Source: Codonopsis lanceolata (lineage: Eukaryota; Streptophyta; Magnoliopsida; Asterales; Campanulaceae). From it: 64,000 bases of DNA. Position 1 is the first letter of the stretch; each line of letters begins with the position of its first letter. The position numbers were made by a program, and so were the translations under genes. The stretch lies in the NCBI GenBank assembly GCA_013146195.2, contig CM028377.1:62208285-62272284 (forward strand), written 5' to 3'. The notes under the pieces are model-generated. The model saw only the letters and a list, made by a program, of their open reading frames with translations. It had not been told where the DNA came from and did not search any database. This document shows positions 22,860-33,891 of this stretch, one piece after another.

Positions 22860-25800
22860 ATGGCTTCCACCTCTGAAAAGGAACCCGCTGCTGTACCACA
22901 GCCCATGACAGAATCGCAATTGTTGCATACCACCGTTCACACTCATGGTGAGCGCCCGGAAAAGTTTGTTGGCAAAGAATTCAAAAGATGGCAACAAAAG
23001 ATGCTCTTCTACCTTACGACGTTGAACCTGTCCAAGTGCCTGAAGGAAACAACCCCTATCTTGAAAGAAGGGGAAACGGATCGCACCACCGTGGCCGCTG
23101 TCGAGTCATGGAAGCACTCCGACTTCCTTTGCAGGAACTACGTCTTAAATGGACTGGATAACTCGTTATACGATGTATACAGCCCATTTAAGACGGCTAA
23201 AGACCTTTGGGAATCATTGGAAAAGAAGTACAAAACCGAAGATGCCGGCTCGAAGAAATTCGTAGTTGCTAGGTTTTTAGAATTTGTTATGAATGATTCC
23301 AAAAGTGTTATGACACAGGTTGAACAACTCCAACTTATCTTGCACGAGATAGTAGCCGAAGGGATGATAATTTCCGAAGCATTCCAAGTTGCGGCAATGA
23401 TCGAGAAGCTACCTCCCGCGTGGAAGGACTTCAAAAACTATCTCAAGCATAAGCGCAAAGATATGTCGTTGGAGGATTTGATCCTAAGGCTAAGAATTGA
23501 GCAGAATAACCGGGTCGCCGACAAGAAGCAGCTTCGCCCCATAGAAGGGGCGCATGTGGTCGAGCAAGACTCCAAGAACGGGAAGCGTAAAAGCTCCGGG
23601 GAAGGGACGTCTACGCAAGGAAAGAAGTACAAGTTCAAAGGCAAGTGCCTGAACTGTGATAAGAAGGGCCATAAAGCTGCGGAGTGCCGAGGCAAGAAGC
23701 GAGTCCGCAAAGAAGCCAACGTGGTTGATGAAGACATCAGCATGATCTGCGTGGTTTCCGAGACAAACTTGGTCGGCACGGGTCGTGAATGGTATGTAGA
23801 CACCGGCGCCACACGTCACATATGCGGCGATGCAAAGATGTTCTCATCTTACTCCAAAGTGACGTCCGGCGAGAAGCTATTCATGGGCAACTCTTCCACC
23901 TCTGGAGTGGAAGGAAAGGGGCGAGTGATACTCAAGATGACCAGCGGACGGGAATTGGTGCTCACCAATGTCCTCCATGTCCCGGATATTAGGAAAAACC
24001 TAATCTCCGGCTCCCTTTTAATAAAGCATGGGTTCAAGTTGGTCTTCGAATCCGATAAGTTTGTACTTACGAAGAGTGGAGTTTTTATGGGCAAGGGTTA
24101 CCTCAATGAGGGCTTGTTCAAGTGTAATGTACTGGTGGTAACCCCACCCAACAATAGTAGCATTAATAACACAACATCTACATCTTCTTCTTACTTGCTT
24201 GAGCACTCAAATATTTGGCATCTTAGACTAGGTCATGTTAACCATGATTCTATACGACGATTAATGCAAATGGAATTAATTCCAAAAGCTCGAATCGACA
24301 CTAAGGAAAAATGTCAAATATGTGTTGAGGCCAAACAAACAAGAACCTCCTTTCAAACAATACAACGTGACACTCGACCACTAGAGCTAGTTCATAGCGA
24401 TCTATGTGATTTTAAATCCATAGAGTCATGTGGCGGGAAAAATTATTTCATCACCTTTATTGATGATAGCACACGTTATTGTCATCTTTACTTGCTAAAT
24501 AGTAAAGATGAAGCGTTCGAGGCATTTAAAATGTACAAGAACGAAGTAGAAAATCAACTTGAGAAAAAGATAAAAATTCTCAAATCTGATAGAGGAGGTG
24601 AGTATGTACATCCTTTTAAAGACTTTTGTGCAGCACATGGAATAATTCATCAAGTAACTCCTCCTTATACTCCACAATCCAATGGGATTGCGGAAAGGAA
24701 AAATCGTACACTCAAAGAAATGATGAATTAATTACTGATTCAATCAGGCCTACCCGACGAAATGTGGGGGAGGCGCTCACAAAGAAATTACTTGCTCAAC
24801 AAGTTACCACACAAGAAATTGAGCAAACTCCTTATGAATTATGGACTGATCGAAAACCTTCCTATAAATTCATCAAAGTGTGGGGGTGCTTGGCTAAGGT
24901 GGCAGCACCATTACCTAAAAAGATGAAAATCGGTCCAAAAGCCGTAGATTGTATCTTCATAGGATATGCAGCTCGGAGTAGTGCCTATAGGTTCTTAGTG
25001 CACAAGTCTAACAATCCAAATATTGAAGTAAATACAATACTAGAATCAAGAAATGTCACATTTTTTGAAAACATATTTCCATTAAAAAATAACCAAAATA
25101 CTAATGGAAAACGCTCATTTCCTTGGAACACAAGCGAATACGAGAACGAGATCCCCACGGACATAGTCCAAGAAGACCATCCAGCAGCACCGGATGATGA
25201 ACCAAGAAGGAGCAAATGGGCAAAAATAACTAAAACCTTCGGCCCCGACTTTGTGACCACGTTTATAGTGGATAATGAACCTCGCACGTTACGTTCAAAG
25301 AAGCAATGTCTACTCCCGAAGCTCCTCAATGGAAAGAAGCCATTAATGGCGAAATATCTTCCATTATGCAAAATCACACTTGGGAATTAGTTGATCTTCC
25401 CAAGGGGTGTAAACCATTGGGCTGTAAATGGATTTTCAAAAGAAAATTAAAACCCGATGGTTCCATTGATAAGTATAAAGCACGATTAGTCGCAAAAGGG
25501 TTTAATCAAAAGGAAGGTGTTGATTATCTTGACACTTATGCCCTTGTAACCCGAATTACTTCAATTCGACTAATAATTGCTTTTGCAGCTCTGCACGGTC
25601 TTAGCATACATCAAATGGATGTTAAGACTGCTTTCCTAAATTGGGAACTCGAAGAAGAAATCTATATGAATCAACCCGAAGGATTCATAGCTCAGGGCAA
25701 CGAAACGAAAGTATGCCGATTGGTCAAATCGTTGTACGGATTAAAGCAAGCACCAAAACAATGACATAAACGTTTTGATGACGTAATACTTGCTAATGGG

Positions 25801-26801
25801 TTCAAGATCAACAAATGTGTGTACGCCAAAAATACACAACATGGTTACGTCCTTATCTGCCTCTACATAGATGACATGCTCATCATCGGCAATAACGACA
25901 ACATGATCAAGGACACCAAGAAAATGTTGGCCAACAGGTTCGACATGAAAGACCTTGGGATAGCTGATGTCATCTTAGGTATTAAAATATCTAGAACATA
26001 TGAGGAGATCATATTATCACAATCTCATTACATCGAGAAATTACTGGAGAAATTCAGCAATGGTGATAATAGTATTGCAAAAACTCCAATAGACCCAAAC
26101 TTTCATATCAAACAGAACCTGCACGAAAGTGTATCTCAAATTGAATACTCTCGTGTAATTGGAAGTCTAATGTATCTCACGAATTTCACGCGACCAAATA
26201 TTGCTCAAACAGTCAATCGTTTAAGCAGATTTAATAGCAATCCTGGACATGATCACTGGAAGGCTATTGTAAGAGTCCTTAGGTATCTTCGATACACTAA
26301 AGACTATGGGTTGCACTATTCTAAGTATCCAGCAGTAATAGAAGGTTATAGTGACGCCAACTGAATATCTGATACTAACGACTCAAAGTCCACAAGTAGA
26401 TTTGTATTTACACTTGGGGGTGGAAATCTTCCAAACAGACTTGCATCGCAAGATCTACAATGGAATCATAATTTATCGCTTTAGATAAAACAGCGGAAGA
26501 AGCCGAATGGCTACGTAACTTCCTATAAAATCTTCCAACATGACCACAACCAGTGCCAGCTATATGCATCCATTGCGACAGCCAAACCGCAATTGGAAGG
26601 GCACAAAATAATATGTATAACGGTAAATCGCGACACATACGAAGGCGTCACAATACCGTTAGGCAACTGCTCTCAAATCGAGTAATCACCATCGATTACA
26701 TTCGATCGAAAGACAACCTAGCGGATCCACTAACTAAAGGTCTATCTAGAGAGCAAGTATGCAACTCATCGAAGGGAATGGGCCTAAAGCCTATGAAATA
26801 A
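22860..26801 (+). pseudogene. Copia-2 gag-pol, decayed
   Basis: The ATG at 22,860 opens a frame intact to 24,731. It covers Gag, a CCHC knuckle CLNCDKKGHKAAEC (about residue 262), protease WYVDTGATRH (about 310), the integrase HHCC region (HLRLGHVNHDS) and the Asp-Asp-Glu core (HSDLCD, SDRGGEY, GIAERKNRT). A stop and a local deletion follow. Integrase C-terminal and linker sequence continue to about 25,390 with a frame change. Reverse transcriptase runs from 25,306 (LGCKWIFKRKLKPDG, HQMDVKTAFLNWELEEEIYM) through a stop at about 25,762 to the YIDDM box near 25,867. RNase H is broken after EGYSDAN and resumes as CIHCDSQTAIGRAQN and RSKDNLADPLTKGL. Gag to integrase may still be translatable, but replication in cis is not. 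Confidence 0.9.
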
Positions 26802-26900
26802 AGAATAATTTAGCGGCAAACCCCACCTAGCTGATTGGAGATCCCATGGTCTAGGTTCAAAGGGACAACCCAACTAAATTAATCTCCACGAAAACACTAA

Positions 26901-27201
26901 GGTGCCGTTTGGTAGCCAGGATTAAGGTCAAATAGGATTAATAAGCCGAGTTGTCTGATGTTTGGTACGCAATAGGTGGTCGGGACTAATAGTACGAGTT
27001 ATCGAGATAAAATCATTATCCCCTCATTATTAATACCAAGGGAGAGGATGGTATTATTAGCGCCCTCACTAAAAAAAATTGGGATTAACATTTTTAATCT
27101 CAAAACTACCCCCGATATACAAGTGAAGATTAGTAGCAAGGGCACTAATAGTACTAGGATTAATAATACTGCTTATCCTTATCCGATTACCAAACAAGCC
27201 C
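26901..27201. mobile_element. PIF/Harbinger-type MITE inside Copia-2
   Basis: This 301-bp element has imperfect inverted ends, GGTGCCGTTTGGTA on the left and, inverted on the right, GGGCTTGTTTGGTA. It is flanked by TAA at 26,898-26,900 and 27,202-27,204. A 3-bp TAA/TTA duplication with a GGG...GTTTGGT terminus is characteristic of Tourist-like MITEs. It is the innermost layer of a three-deep nest and has no coding capacity; a 90-codon open frame inside is incidental. Confidence 0.8.
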
Positions 27202-27685
27202 TAAGGGACTTAAGTCCTACCCATTCCTATGGTGAAACACACTAGTGTTATCTGTCACGGTATAGGATAAGTTTTGCTTTTAATGGTTCCTATGACTTGA
27301 ATCGTCAAGCGGAGTTCTGACAGAACAACTCTTTATAGGCAATCACCTATGTGAATGTAAGACTGGCTGATCTTATGAGAATTACGAGGCTAAAATTCTC
27401 TAAAACATTCACGAGAACTGTATCGTTCAGGGGCCAAAATGAACACAAACGAAGAATCACACCCTGTTTGAGGTTAGCTGTGTGATTGCTATTGTCTTGG
27501 TTGACATCAAACACTAATCAGTTCAAGACACTCAAGTCACTAATTAGTAAGTCATCCCGATAGTATATCATAAGGAAAGGTTCAAAGCCAAAAGCCACCT
27601 ATTCGATCTGAGTTACTCTCAGTTGTATCTCTGTAAATATCAATATGTCATCAACTTACATGATATCTCATTCAATGTGGGGGAT

Positions 27686-28370
27686 TGTTGGAAACTTGGT
27701 TTCCAATAACTTGAATAAAGCTAAGTCATGTAAAATGAAGTGTGGGAATCCCACATTGGGAACAAAATGAAACAAGCTCTACCTTATAAGATAGAGCTTT
27801 GAGGCTTTACTTTCGGGCCACTACACTTTGCGGAGTCCAAACACGCTGCAACGCCCGCCCTGCCTCGGCCGGGCCGGGTTGTTGGTTGGTTGGTCACTGG
27901 CCGGTGGCTAGGCTGCCTCGCTCGAACCTGGTTCATTTGGCGTGTGAACCTTTTCTACAAAACAGGTTCAGAAGTTTAGCCGCGAAACGCTTACACACCA
28001 GCAATGCTATGGTTGTTCTGCTGACAACCAACCGCTGCTCCAACCGCTCCCAACTTCCATCCCCAAACGCCACTTAAATATTGCATCAAACACGAGAATT
28101 TTGGCACCGAAAATTCTCCTCTTTACTCGCACAACCTTCTCGCCCAATACGAATAGAGAAGTGTTTGATTCGCCGTGATCGAAGATTGGAAGGCGCCTCT
28201 TCAATCACGTAAGTATCCCGAAACACAGGAGACTCACCGGCAATACCCGTCCGATACGGGCCGCTTTTTGTCTTAAGGAAAGAGTTTAAGTGCTCGAGGA
28301 TATTTGTCTAATCTGTGCACACACATACATTACTGGAAACATTAATCAATCAGCCATACCTTTCCCTACA
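27686..28370 (+). repeat. 3' LTR of Copia-2
   Basis: 685 bp starting TGTTGGAAACTTGG and ending CCCTACA. Keeps the TTTTGTCTTAAG motif. Followed by the target duplication TAAGG and the remainder of Copia-1. Confidence 0.85.
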
Positions 28371-28613
28371 TAAGGCAGCTTTGAATTGGCTGCTAATCCT
28401 ATCCTGCATGAGCACACCAAACATATAGAGATCGATTGTCATTTGATTAAAGATCGCATCAAAGCTGGCCTCATCTCCACATTTCATGTTTCCTCTACCA
28501 ATCAACTTGCTGATCTCTTCACCAAAGCATTGCCTAAGGAATCCATTTCTTTTCTTCTGTCCAAGCTTCATGTCTTGAACTTGTTCAATACCTTCAGCTT
28601 GAAGGGGGGCTAA
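28371..28613 (+). pseudogene. Copia-1 RNase H 3' fragment
   Basis: This continues the polyprotein after the nested element, reading HEHTKHIEIDCHLIKDRI and STNQLADLFTKALP, the conserved end of Copia RNase H. One base is missing shortly after the junction, shifting the frame. The stop codon TAA at 28,611 is formed by the first bases of the 3' LTR, preceded by the purine tract GAAGGGGGGC. Confidence 0.85.
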
Positions 28614-28913
28614 TATGGAGTGTAACGTGGAGGCACACAAACACAAAGAAGCTGAAGGTTACAAGGACAGAAAGGGAAATAAAGAAGACTGATCACGTGG
28701 GCTTTGGAGTGAGCTGGCAATCATCATAACAGTTGGCACTTTCTAGCCTACCTTGAATTTAGGGATTCTGTTAAGGATTAGCTGGAAACATGAGTTGTAT
28801 ATATATTGCTCTTCTTTTGTTTGAATAAACAGATTGATTCTCTCTTAATAAGAATTTACATTCCCTCTCTTTCTATCTCATGTGTTCTTCAGTTCTCATT
28901 TCCAACTTCTTCA
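28611..28913 (+). repeat. 3' LTR of Copia-1
   Basis: 303 bp, nearly identical to 16,191-16,493, with the same TAATATGG start and TTCA end. Followed by the target duplication GAAAG. Confidence 0.9.
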
Positions 28914-29252
28914 GAAAGTATTTCAGCATTTAAGCCCACTAAAATTTTATAACAAAGCGCACTAACAAGCTACAAGCAATGATATGATACACCTGAGCGT
29001 GCAATGCGGCAAGGCACAAAAAAACCAAATCTAGTTCGGAATAGGATCCATCATTTTCATTGTTTCTTCTTGCAGGCTTCCACACAAATCAAACTTGGTC
29101 CGTGCACTCAACTTTAGAAAACACAAAGAGATAATATGATATCTCAGAGTAACTAACAAATGAATCAAGGATATCCCATCATGCAAATGCATAAACATGA
29201 AACAATTTATATGTCACGGTGATGGTGAAACTAAGGGAGTTGCATTTTCAAC

Positions 29253-32200
29253 CATAGTTGTTAAAGGCGAGCGCCTTTGGCGCCTCAGGCGAGAGTCGAG
29301 GCGAGTCGACACCTTGGTGCCTCAAGTAAGCTAGGTGAGTCGATGTGCAGAAGTCGTGGAAAGTTCGTCGACTTTGGCGCTTTTTTTTAAGGCGACATGC
29401 GCCAAAAAGTCTAATAAGGCGCTCACTTTTTTTAATTTTTTTAAAAACTAATTAAGTATGAAACAACGTAGTTTAGGGTTTACTATAAATATAAAATAAA
29501 CCCTAAAATAACCCAACACTTCATTTGACCACAAAGAGACCACGATACGTGCCCTGAGAGTGCGATGCAGCATGCGATTGGTGTCGGACCTCGGGACCTG
29601 TCGACTTCGTCTTCAAGAGGTTTCATCTTCATCTTTTGCCTTCTACAGTCTGTCGGTTATCTTCCAAGTTCCAACTTCCAGGTAAACTCTTCTTCCCTTT
29701 CTTTGTGTTCGACTTTTTCTGTTTTCATTTTTTTTCTTCAGTTTGTTAAGACTTTGAGTCTGAGACTTTCTTAGTTTTTTTCTTCAGTCTGTTTGAGACT
29801 TCGAGTCTTTTTCTGTTTGTGACTCAGTGCACTGATTTTGTTTCCTTCAATGTGTTCTATTTTTTTTATAAATTTGTTTCTATTTTTGTTATGTACTGTA
29901 AGTCTTAAAAAAATAATCAAGTCTCTGTTCTGGAACTCTTTTCTGTAATTATGTTTAAAAATTATCAATTAAATTTGTTTCTATTTCTGTTATGTAAACT
30001 TGAAGTCTCTATTATTTTGTGTCAATTAAATTGTCTCAAGTCTCTGTTCTGTTATTTTATTTCAATTAAATTGTCTTAAGTCTCTGTTGTGTTATTTTTA
30101 ATATTTTTTTACTCTTGAGACTGAGTCTTTGTTGTAGTGTTCTGTTTCCTTTTATAATTTCTTTATCTGTGTACTTTCTTAGAAATGTCAGCCCCCTCAA
30201 GTAGTAGTAGTGGTGGTCGAAAGGATCCAGCTTGGAAGTACATGAAACTGGAAGATCCCAAAAACACGAATTCCACAACTAGTATTTTTTGTGATCAAAA
30301 TTACTCTGGAAGTGAAGGATGAAATAAACCATTTCATAGGGGTGAAAAAAAGAACGAAAGAGCAATCAATTCTAGAGAGAGAATTATGTGCTCAAAATGA
30401 TGATGAACACAATGAAATTGGGGATGAAAATGAAAGTGAAGAAGTCGTGTCAAGGACAGCAAAGTCAAACAATAAAGGGCCGATGGATTTATTTGTTAAT
30501 CGCACCGGGAAACAAACTGCAAAAAATGTTAGACAACAAAAAGGTCAAAATAAGGAGGCGTTGAAAGAGTTGAGGACTCGAGCATGTCCGGCTATTACTA
30601 GATGGATGTATGATGCCGGGATTGCTTTTAATGTTGTGAAGTATGATAGTTTTCAAGAGATGATCGATGCTATTGCAAAGCATGGTCCAGGTATGGAAGG
30701 TCCAAGTTACCATGAGGTGAGAGTTCCTTTTCTCAAGAAAGAGGTAGATGAGGTTAACAAATCAATGGAAGACCACAAAAAGAATGGATACAACATGGTT
30801 GTTCCATTATGTTGGATGGGTGGAAAGACAAGATGGAACGAACATTGGTGAATTGCCTTGTCAATTGTCCAAAAGGAAGTATGTTTGTGGAGTTGGTTGA
30901 TGCTTCTGATTATGCCAAGACTGGTGAGAAGATGTGTGAACTAGTTAGTAATTTTGTGGAGAAAATTGGGCCTGAAAATGTGGTTCAAGTTATTACGGAT
31001 AATGCTTCGAATATGAAGCTGGCGGGTAAGAATCACTTGAATGTTACTTCTTTAACTGAATATTGAATTATTGATACTCTTATAGTCTTGTTAAAAGCGA
31101 TTATTCTTTCCTTTCTTTCATAGGGTCGATGTTGGAGGCAAAATATCCTCATTTATATTGGACATCGTGTGCTGCCCATTGCTTGGACTTGATTTTGGAA
31201 GATTTGTTTGAAATACCAAGTATCAAGTAAGTGTTTAAAAAGGCTGTCAAGTTGAACAACTACATCTATAGTCACCCCGAGGTAGTGAATATGATGAGGA
31301 AATTCACTAAGCTTGAGCTTGTAAGACCCGCAACAACTCGGTTTGCCACTTTCCTAACTCTTTCAAGGATTAAAGTACTAAAGAAAAACTTGGGGGCAAT
31401 GTTCACCTCAGATGCTTGGAATACCAGCAAATGAGAAAAGGAGCAAAAAGGTAAACGTGCAGCAAGGATTGTTATGGATTTTAGATTTTGGACGGGAGCA
31501 ACGGATGCTTTGAAGGTTGCTAGTCCTCTTGTCAAGGTTCTACGACTTGTTGATGGTGAGAAAAAACCTGCCATGGGATATCTCTACGAGGCTATGGATA
31601 GAGCAAAGGAGTTGATTGCGAAATTTTTTGATAACATTGAAGAGAGATACAGTGATATTATCGAATCATTGATCGGAGGTGGGAGGATCAACTTCACCGG
31701 CCTTTACACGCAGCAGGTTACTACTTGAACCTTGAATTTTACTACAAAAGGGCTCCTCAAATGTATTGAGAGATTAGTACTCGAGGCTGACATACAAGAC
31801 AAAATCAACACGGAGTTGAGTGTTTATAGGAATGCAGATCGCCATTTTGGGATGTCAATGGTTGTAAGACAAAGAGATAAAATGTCACCAGGTATTTTAA
31901 CTATAATTACACATTGATAATTTTATATATTTAATGTGAAATAGTGACTAATGAGAATAAATACTTTCAATAGCTGAGTGGTGGAGGTCTTATAGTAAAG
32001 GGGCTCCAAATTTACAGAAATTTGTCATCAAGGTTCTTAGCCTCACTTGTAGCGCATCCGGATGCGAGAGAAATTGGAGTTTTTTGAGCACGTAAGTACT
32101 AAATAGTCATTAGTAATTACTAATTAGTAATTAGTTAATACTAGAAATTGTATTAGCGCTTATTCAGTAATATTTAAAATTTAAATTGACATTGACAGGT

Positions 32201-33117
32201 TCATAGCAAGAAAAGGAATAGATTGACTCAAGTTCGATTAAATGATTTGGTTTTCGTGAAGTATAATAGAGCCTTGAGACGAAGATACAATCTTCGAGAT
32301 ACAATTGATCCTATCTCCTTGCCTGATATTGATGATGACAACGAGTGGTTTGTCGGTGAAGATGATGAAGTGGTTGAAGATGATGACATGTTTGATGATA
32401 ATCTCAATTGGGAGCAAATTAGTAGAGCTAGGGGGGCTGAGGATCCTCTTTATTACACAAGATCTGTTGCTAGATCTGGGGGACGGACCGGATATGCCAG
32501 TGGAGGTCGAGGCCGCGATCGAATTTTTGTGTCAATTGTTGGACTTGGAGGTGCTAGTAGTTCAAGGCAAAGGACAGGGACCACGCAAGTTGGAGCACGT
32601 AAAGCCCCAAAGACCATTCATCTTGTAGATGAAGATGAAGATGATGAAACTCATGAAAGTGGTCAAGAGGAGGATGAAGAAGAATTTGAGACGAGTGATA
32701 ATCCCATGAATGTAGACGATGAGGATGATGATGAGCCTCAATATGATGATGATTGTTAGCTTGTTCTTAGTTGTTACTTGTTACATTCCATGACTTTAGT
32801 TCTCTTTTGATTTCCATGATGTTGTTTTCATTTGCTTAGATAACTATTTATTTTCTTGTTTGAATTTTTAGTTAAGTTCATCTAATGCATTGAAATTTCA
32901 ACTATGAATGCATAATTTGTGTTATTGATATTATATTAGACCTTAGTTTCATGTATTATGCTCACTTATAACATGTTTTGTTGATATTTGTTAAGTTATA
33001 TGTATTTTATGTAATTTTCCTTAGTATTTTTTCCGTGAGCGCCTTTTTAGCGCCTCGCCTCTCGTCTCAAATTTGGACCTATTGCCTTTTTGGCGCCTCT
33101 CGACTCTGACAACTATG
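29253..33117 (+). mobile_element. hAT DNA transposon with decayed transposase
   Basis: The element starts CATAGTTGTTAAAGGCGAGC and ends with the inverse form ...GACAACTATG. It is flanked by the 8-bp duplication TTTTCAAC (29,245-29,252 and 33,118-33,125). Subterminal regions are packed with GGCGC/GCGCC words in both orientations, as in binding regions of hAT transposases. The interior encodes a hAT-type transposase on the plus strand. It is inserted in TAF1B intron 1, in the opposite direction to the gene. Confidence 0.9.
30184..32759 (+). pseudogene. hAT transposase (DUF659 / hAT dimerisation), broken
   Basis: From ATG 30,184 the frame shows an eroded BED-like N-terminus (DPAWKYMKLEDPKN), then a stop. 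It continues with the DUF659-type region (RACPAITRWMYDAGIAFNVV, VVQVITDNASNMKLAG). A canonical intron (GTAAGA at about 31,027, acceptor before 31,123) joins to GSMLEAKYPHLYWTSCAAHC. Later blocks include MDFRFWTGATDALKVASPLV and, after two more introns, SCSASGCERNWSFFEH-like and VHSKKRNRLTQVRLNDLVFV of the C-terminal dimerisation domain, followed by a long Asp/Glu-rich tail ending at 32,759. Stops after EIPSIK, NTSK and QQVTT, and a frame change near 30,830, inactivate it. The known role of the family is cut-and-paste transposition. Confidence 0.85.
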
Positions 33118-33326
33118 TTTTCAACCTACACCAATCTTGAGGGCAATACAAGACAATGACAATTCCAAGAACATAAAATTATTAGATTAATAAAAAAGAT
33201 TTAAAAAATATTCATATTTGTGCAAAAGAAACAAAATCTCAGTGTTATATGTAAAGAAGAATTATAACCTACATGTTCATAAGCATATTTATCTTAAGCA
33301 AGATAGACACGTATCAAGTGGAATAC

Positions 33327-33891
33327 CTTGTGTTTGAGACTTTGAATCATTAATGGCCATATCAGCCCATTCATCAGCGAAAATCCTAGTTGATGCCACG
33401 AACCTTAACCATATGGAGTCCACCAGCCCAACAAGCGAAGGACTCACATTACACTTCTCAACCAAAGCCTTAACCTGCCACTCAATCATTATCTGAACTC
33501 CCATCACGTATCTCAGTCTGTTCGCAGAGTAATAATCTTCATAACTTGGTGACCTAAGGCCCATTCCAAAATCGCTTGGCTATGTGGGTCCAATGCCGTC
33601 ACCTTCATTGTTGTCATCCTCTGGAGGTCTCAGAGACTCCCAAAATTGCGAACGGGGTTGGTATTGAGAAAGGGGCTCCGCTTTGATAACAACGGGAGCC
33701 TGTCTGCGATGACTCATTGAGTGACCCTCCTTCCCCTCAATTATGTTGTATTCATCAACACCAGTTTCCCTAACTTCTTCAACTAAAGAATTGCAACGTT
33801 GGCAGTAGAAGAAGCCATCAGAACCATCATACAAGCCCTCAAAGCCACATGTTTCACACTTCCACTCTAATCTATCGGACATTTTCTCCAA
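33327..33891 (-). pseudogene. TAF1B: TAF1B exon 1 with premature stop
   Basis: Translation starts at the ATG at 33,891 (a second ATG lies three codons on). It shows WKCETCGFEG, a DGSDGFFYCQRCNS motif, and an acidic hinge ending GDGIGPT. A TAG at 33,580-33,582 then interrupts the frame, which continues without shift as PSDFGMGLRSPSYEDYYSAN and through the helix WLRFVASTRIFADEWAD. The exon ends in CACAAG at 33,327, followed by a GTATTC donor. The split Gly codon is completed by exon 2 (CAA G|GA GAA), which supports the splice. A single C-to-T change (CAG to TAG) would explain the stop. Confidence 0.8.

Larger units (their letters stand above)
20595..28370 (+). mobile_element. Inner Copia retrotransposon (Copia-2), nested in Copia-1
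   Basis: LTRs at 20,595-21,347 and 27,686-28,370 begin TGTTGGAAACTTGG and end CCCTACA. The 5-bp duplication TAAGG flanks the element (20,590-20,594 and 28,371-28,375). The purine tract ATGTGGGGGAT precedes the 3' LTR. A 1.5-kb leader, a decayed gag-pol and a MITE insertion (26,901-27,201) occupy the interior. Gag and integrase sequences resemble the Tork-type plant Copia group (tentative). The LTRs have diverged in their middle and differ in length by 68 bp. Confidence 0.9.
16191..28913 (+). mobile_element. Outer Copia retrotransposon (Copia-1), interrupted
   Basis: Two 303-bp LTRs (16,191-16,493 and 28,611-28,913) begin TAATATGGAG and end CTTCTTCA. They are flanked by the 5-bp duplication GAAAG (16,186-16,190 and 28,914-28,918). 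A primer site and a purine tract (GAAGGGGGGC) sit where expected. The internal region encodes a decayed gag-pol in the Copia order. A second Copia (20,595-28,370) inserted into RNase H. Without it the element would be about 4.9 kb. LTRs differ at only about ten positions, so insertion is fairly recent compared with the TAF1B gene. Confidence 0.9.
10338..33891 (-). pseudogene. TAF1B: TAF1B-like RNA polymerase I core factor, TE-exploded pseudogene
   Basis: Four exon blocks on the minus strand (33,327-33,891; about 14,640-15,229; 14,343-14,475; 10,338-10,886) together resemble the plant TATA-box-binding-protein-associated factor of RNA polymerase I, subunit B (yeast Rrn7, TFIIB-like). In plants this protein is part of the factor that loads Pol I on rDNA promoters in the nucleolus. 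Exon 1 keeps the N-terminal zinc ribbon (CETCGFEG then FYCQRCNS), exon 2 the central cyclin-like region, and exon 4 the conserved C-terminus. An in-frame TAG, at least three indels in exon 2, one in exon 3 and multiple stops in exon 4 show that it cannot encode the protein. Intron 1 (15,230-33,326) is about 18 kb, nearly all transposons. An intact copy presumably exists elsewhere (inference). Confidence 0.8.

Noticed and set aside
23138..24206. Several minus-strand frames in Copia-2 gag-pol
   Set aside because: Shadows of the intact plus-strand Gag-protease-integrase frame.
30489..30713. Minus-strand open frame inside the hAT transposase
   Set aside because: Shadow of the plus-strand coding sequence.
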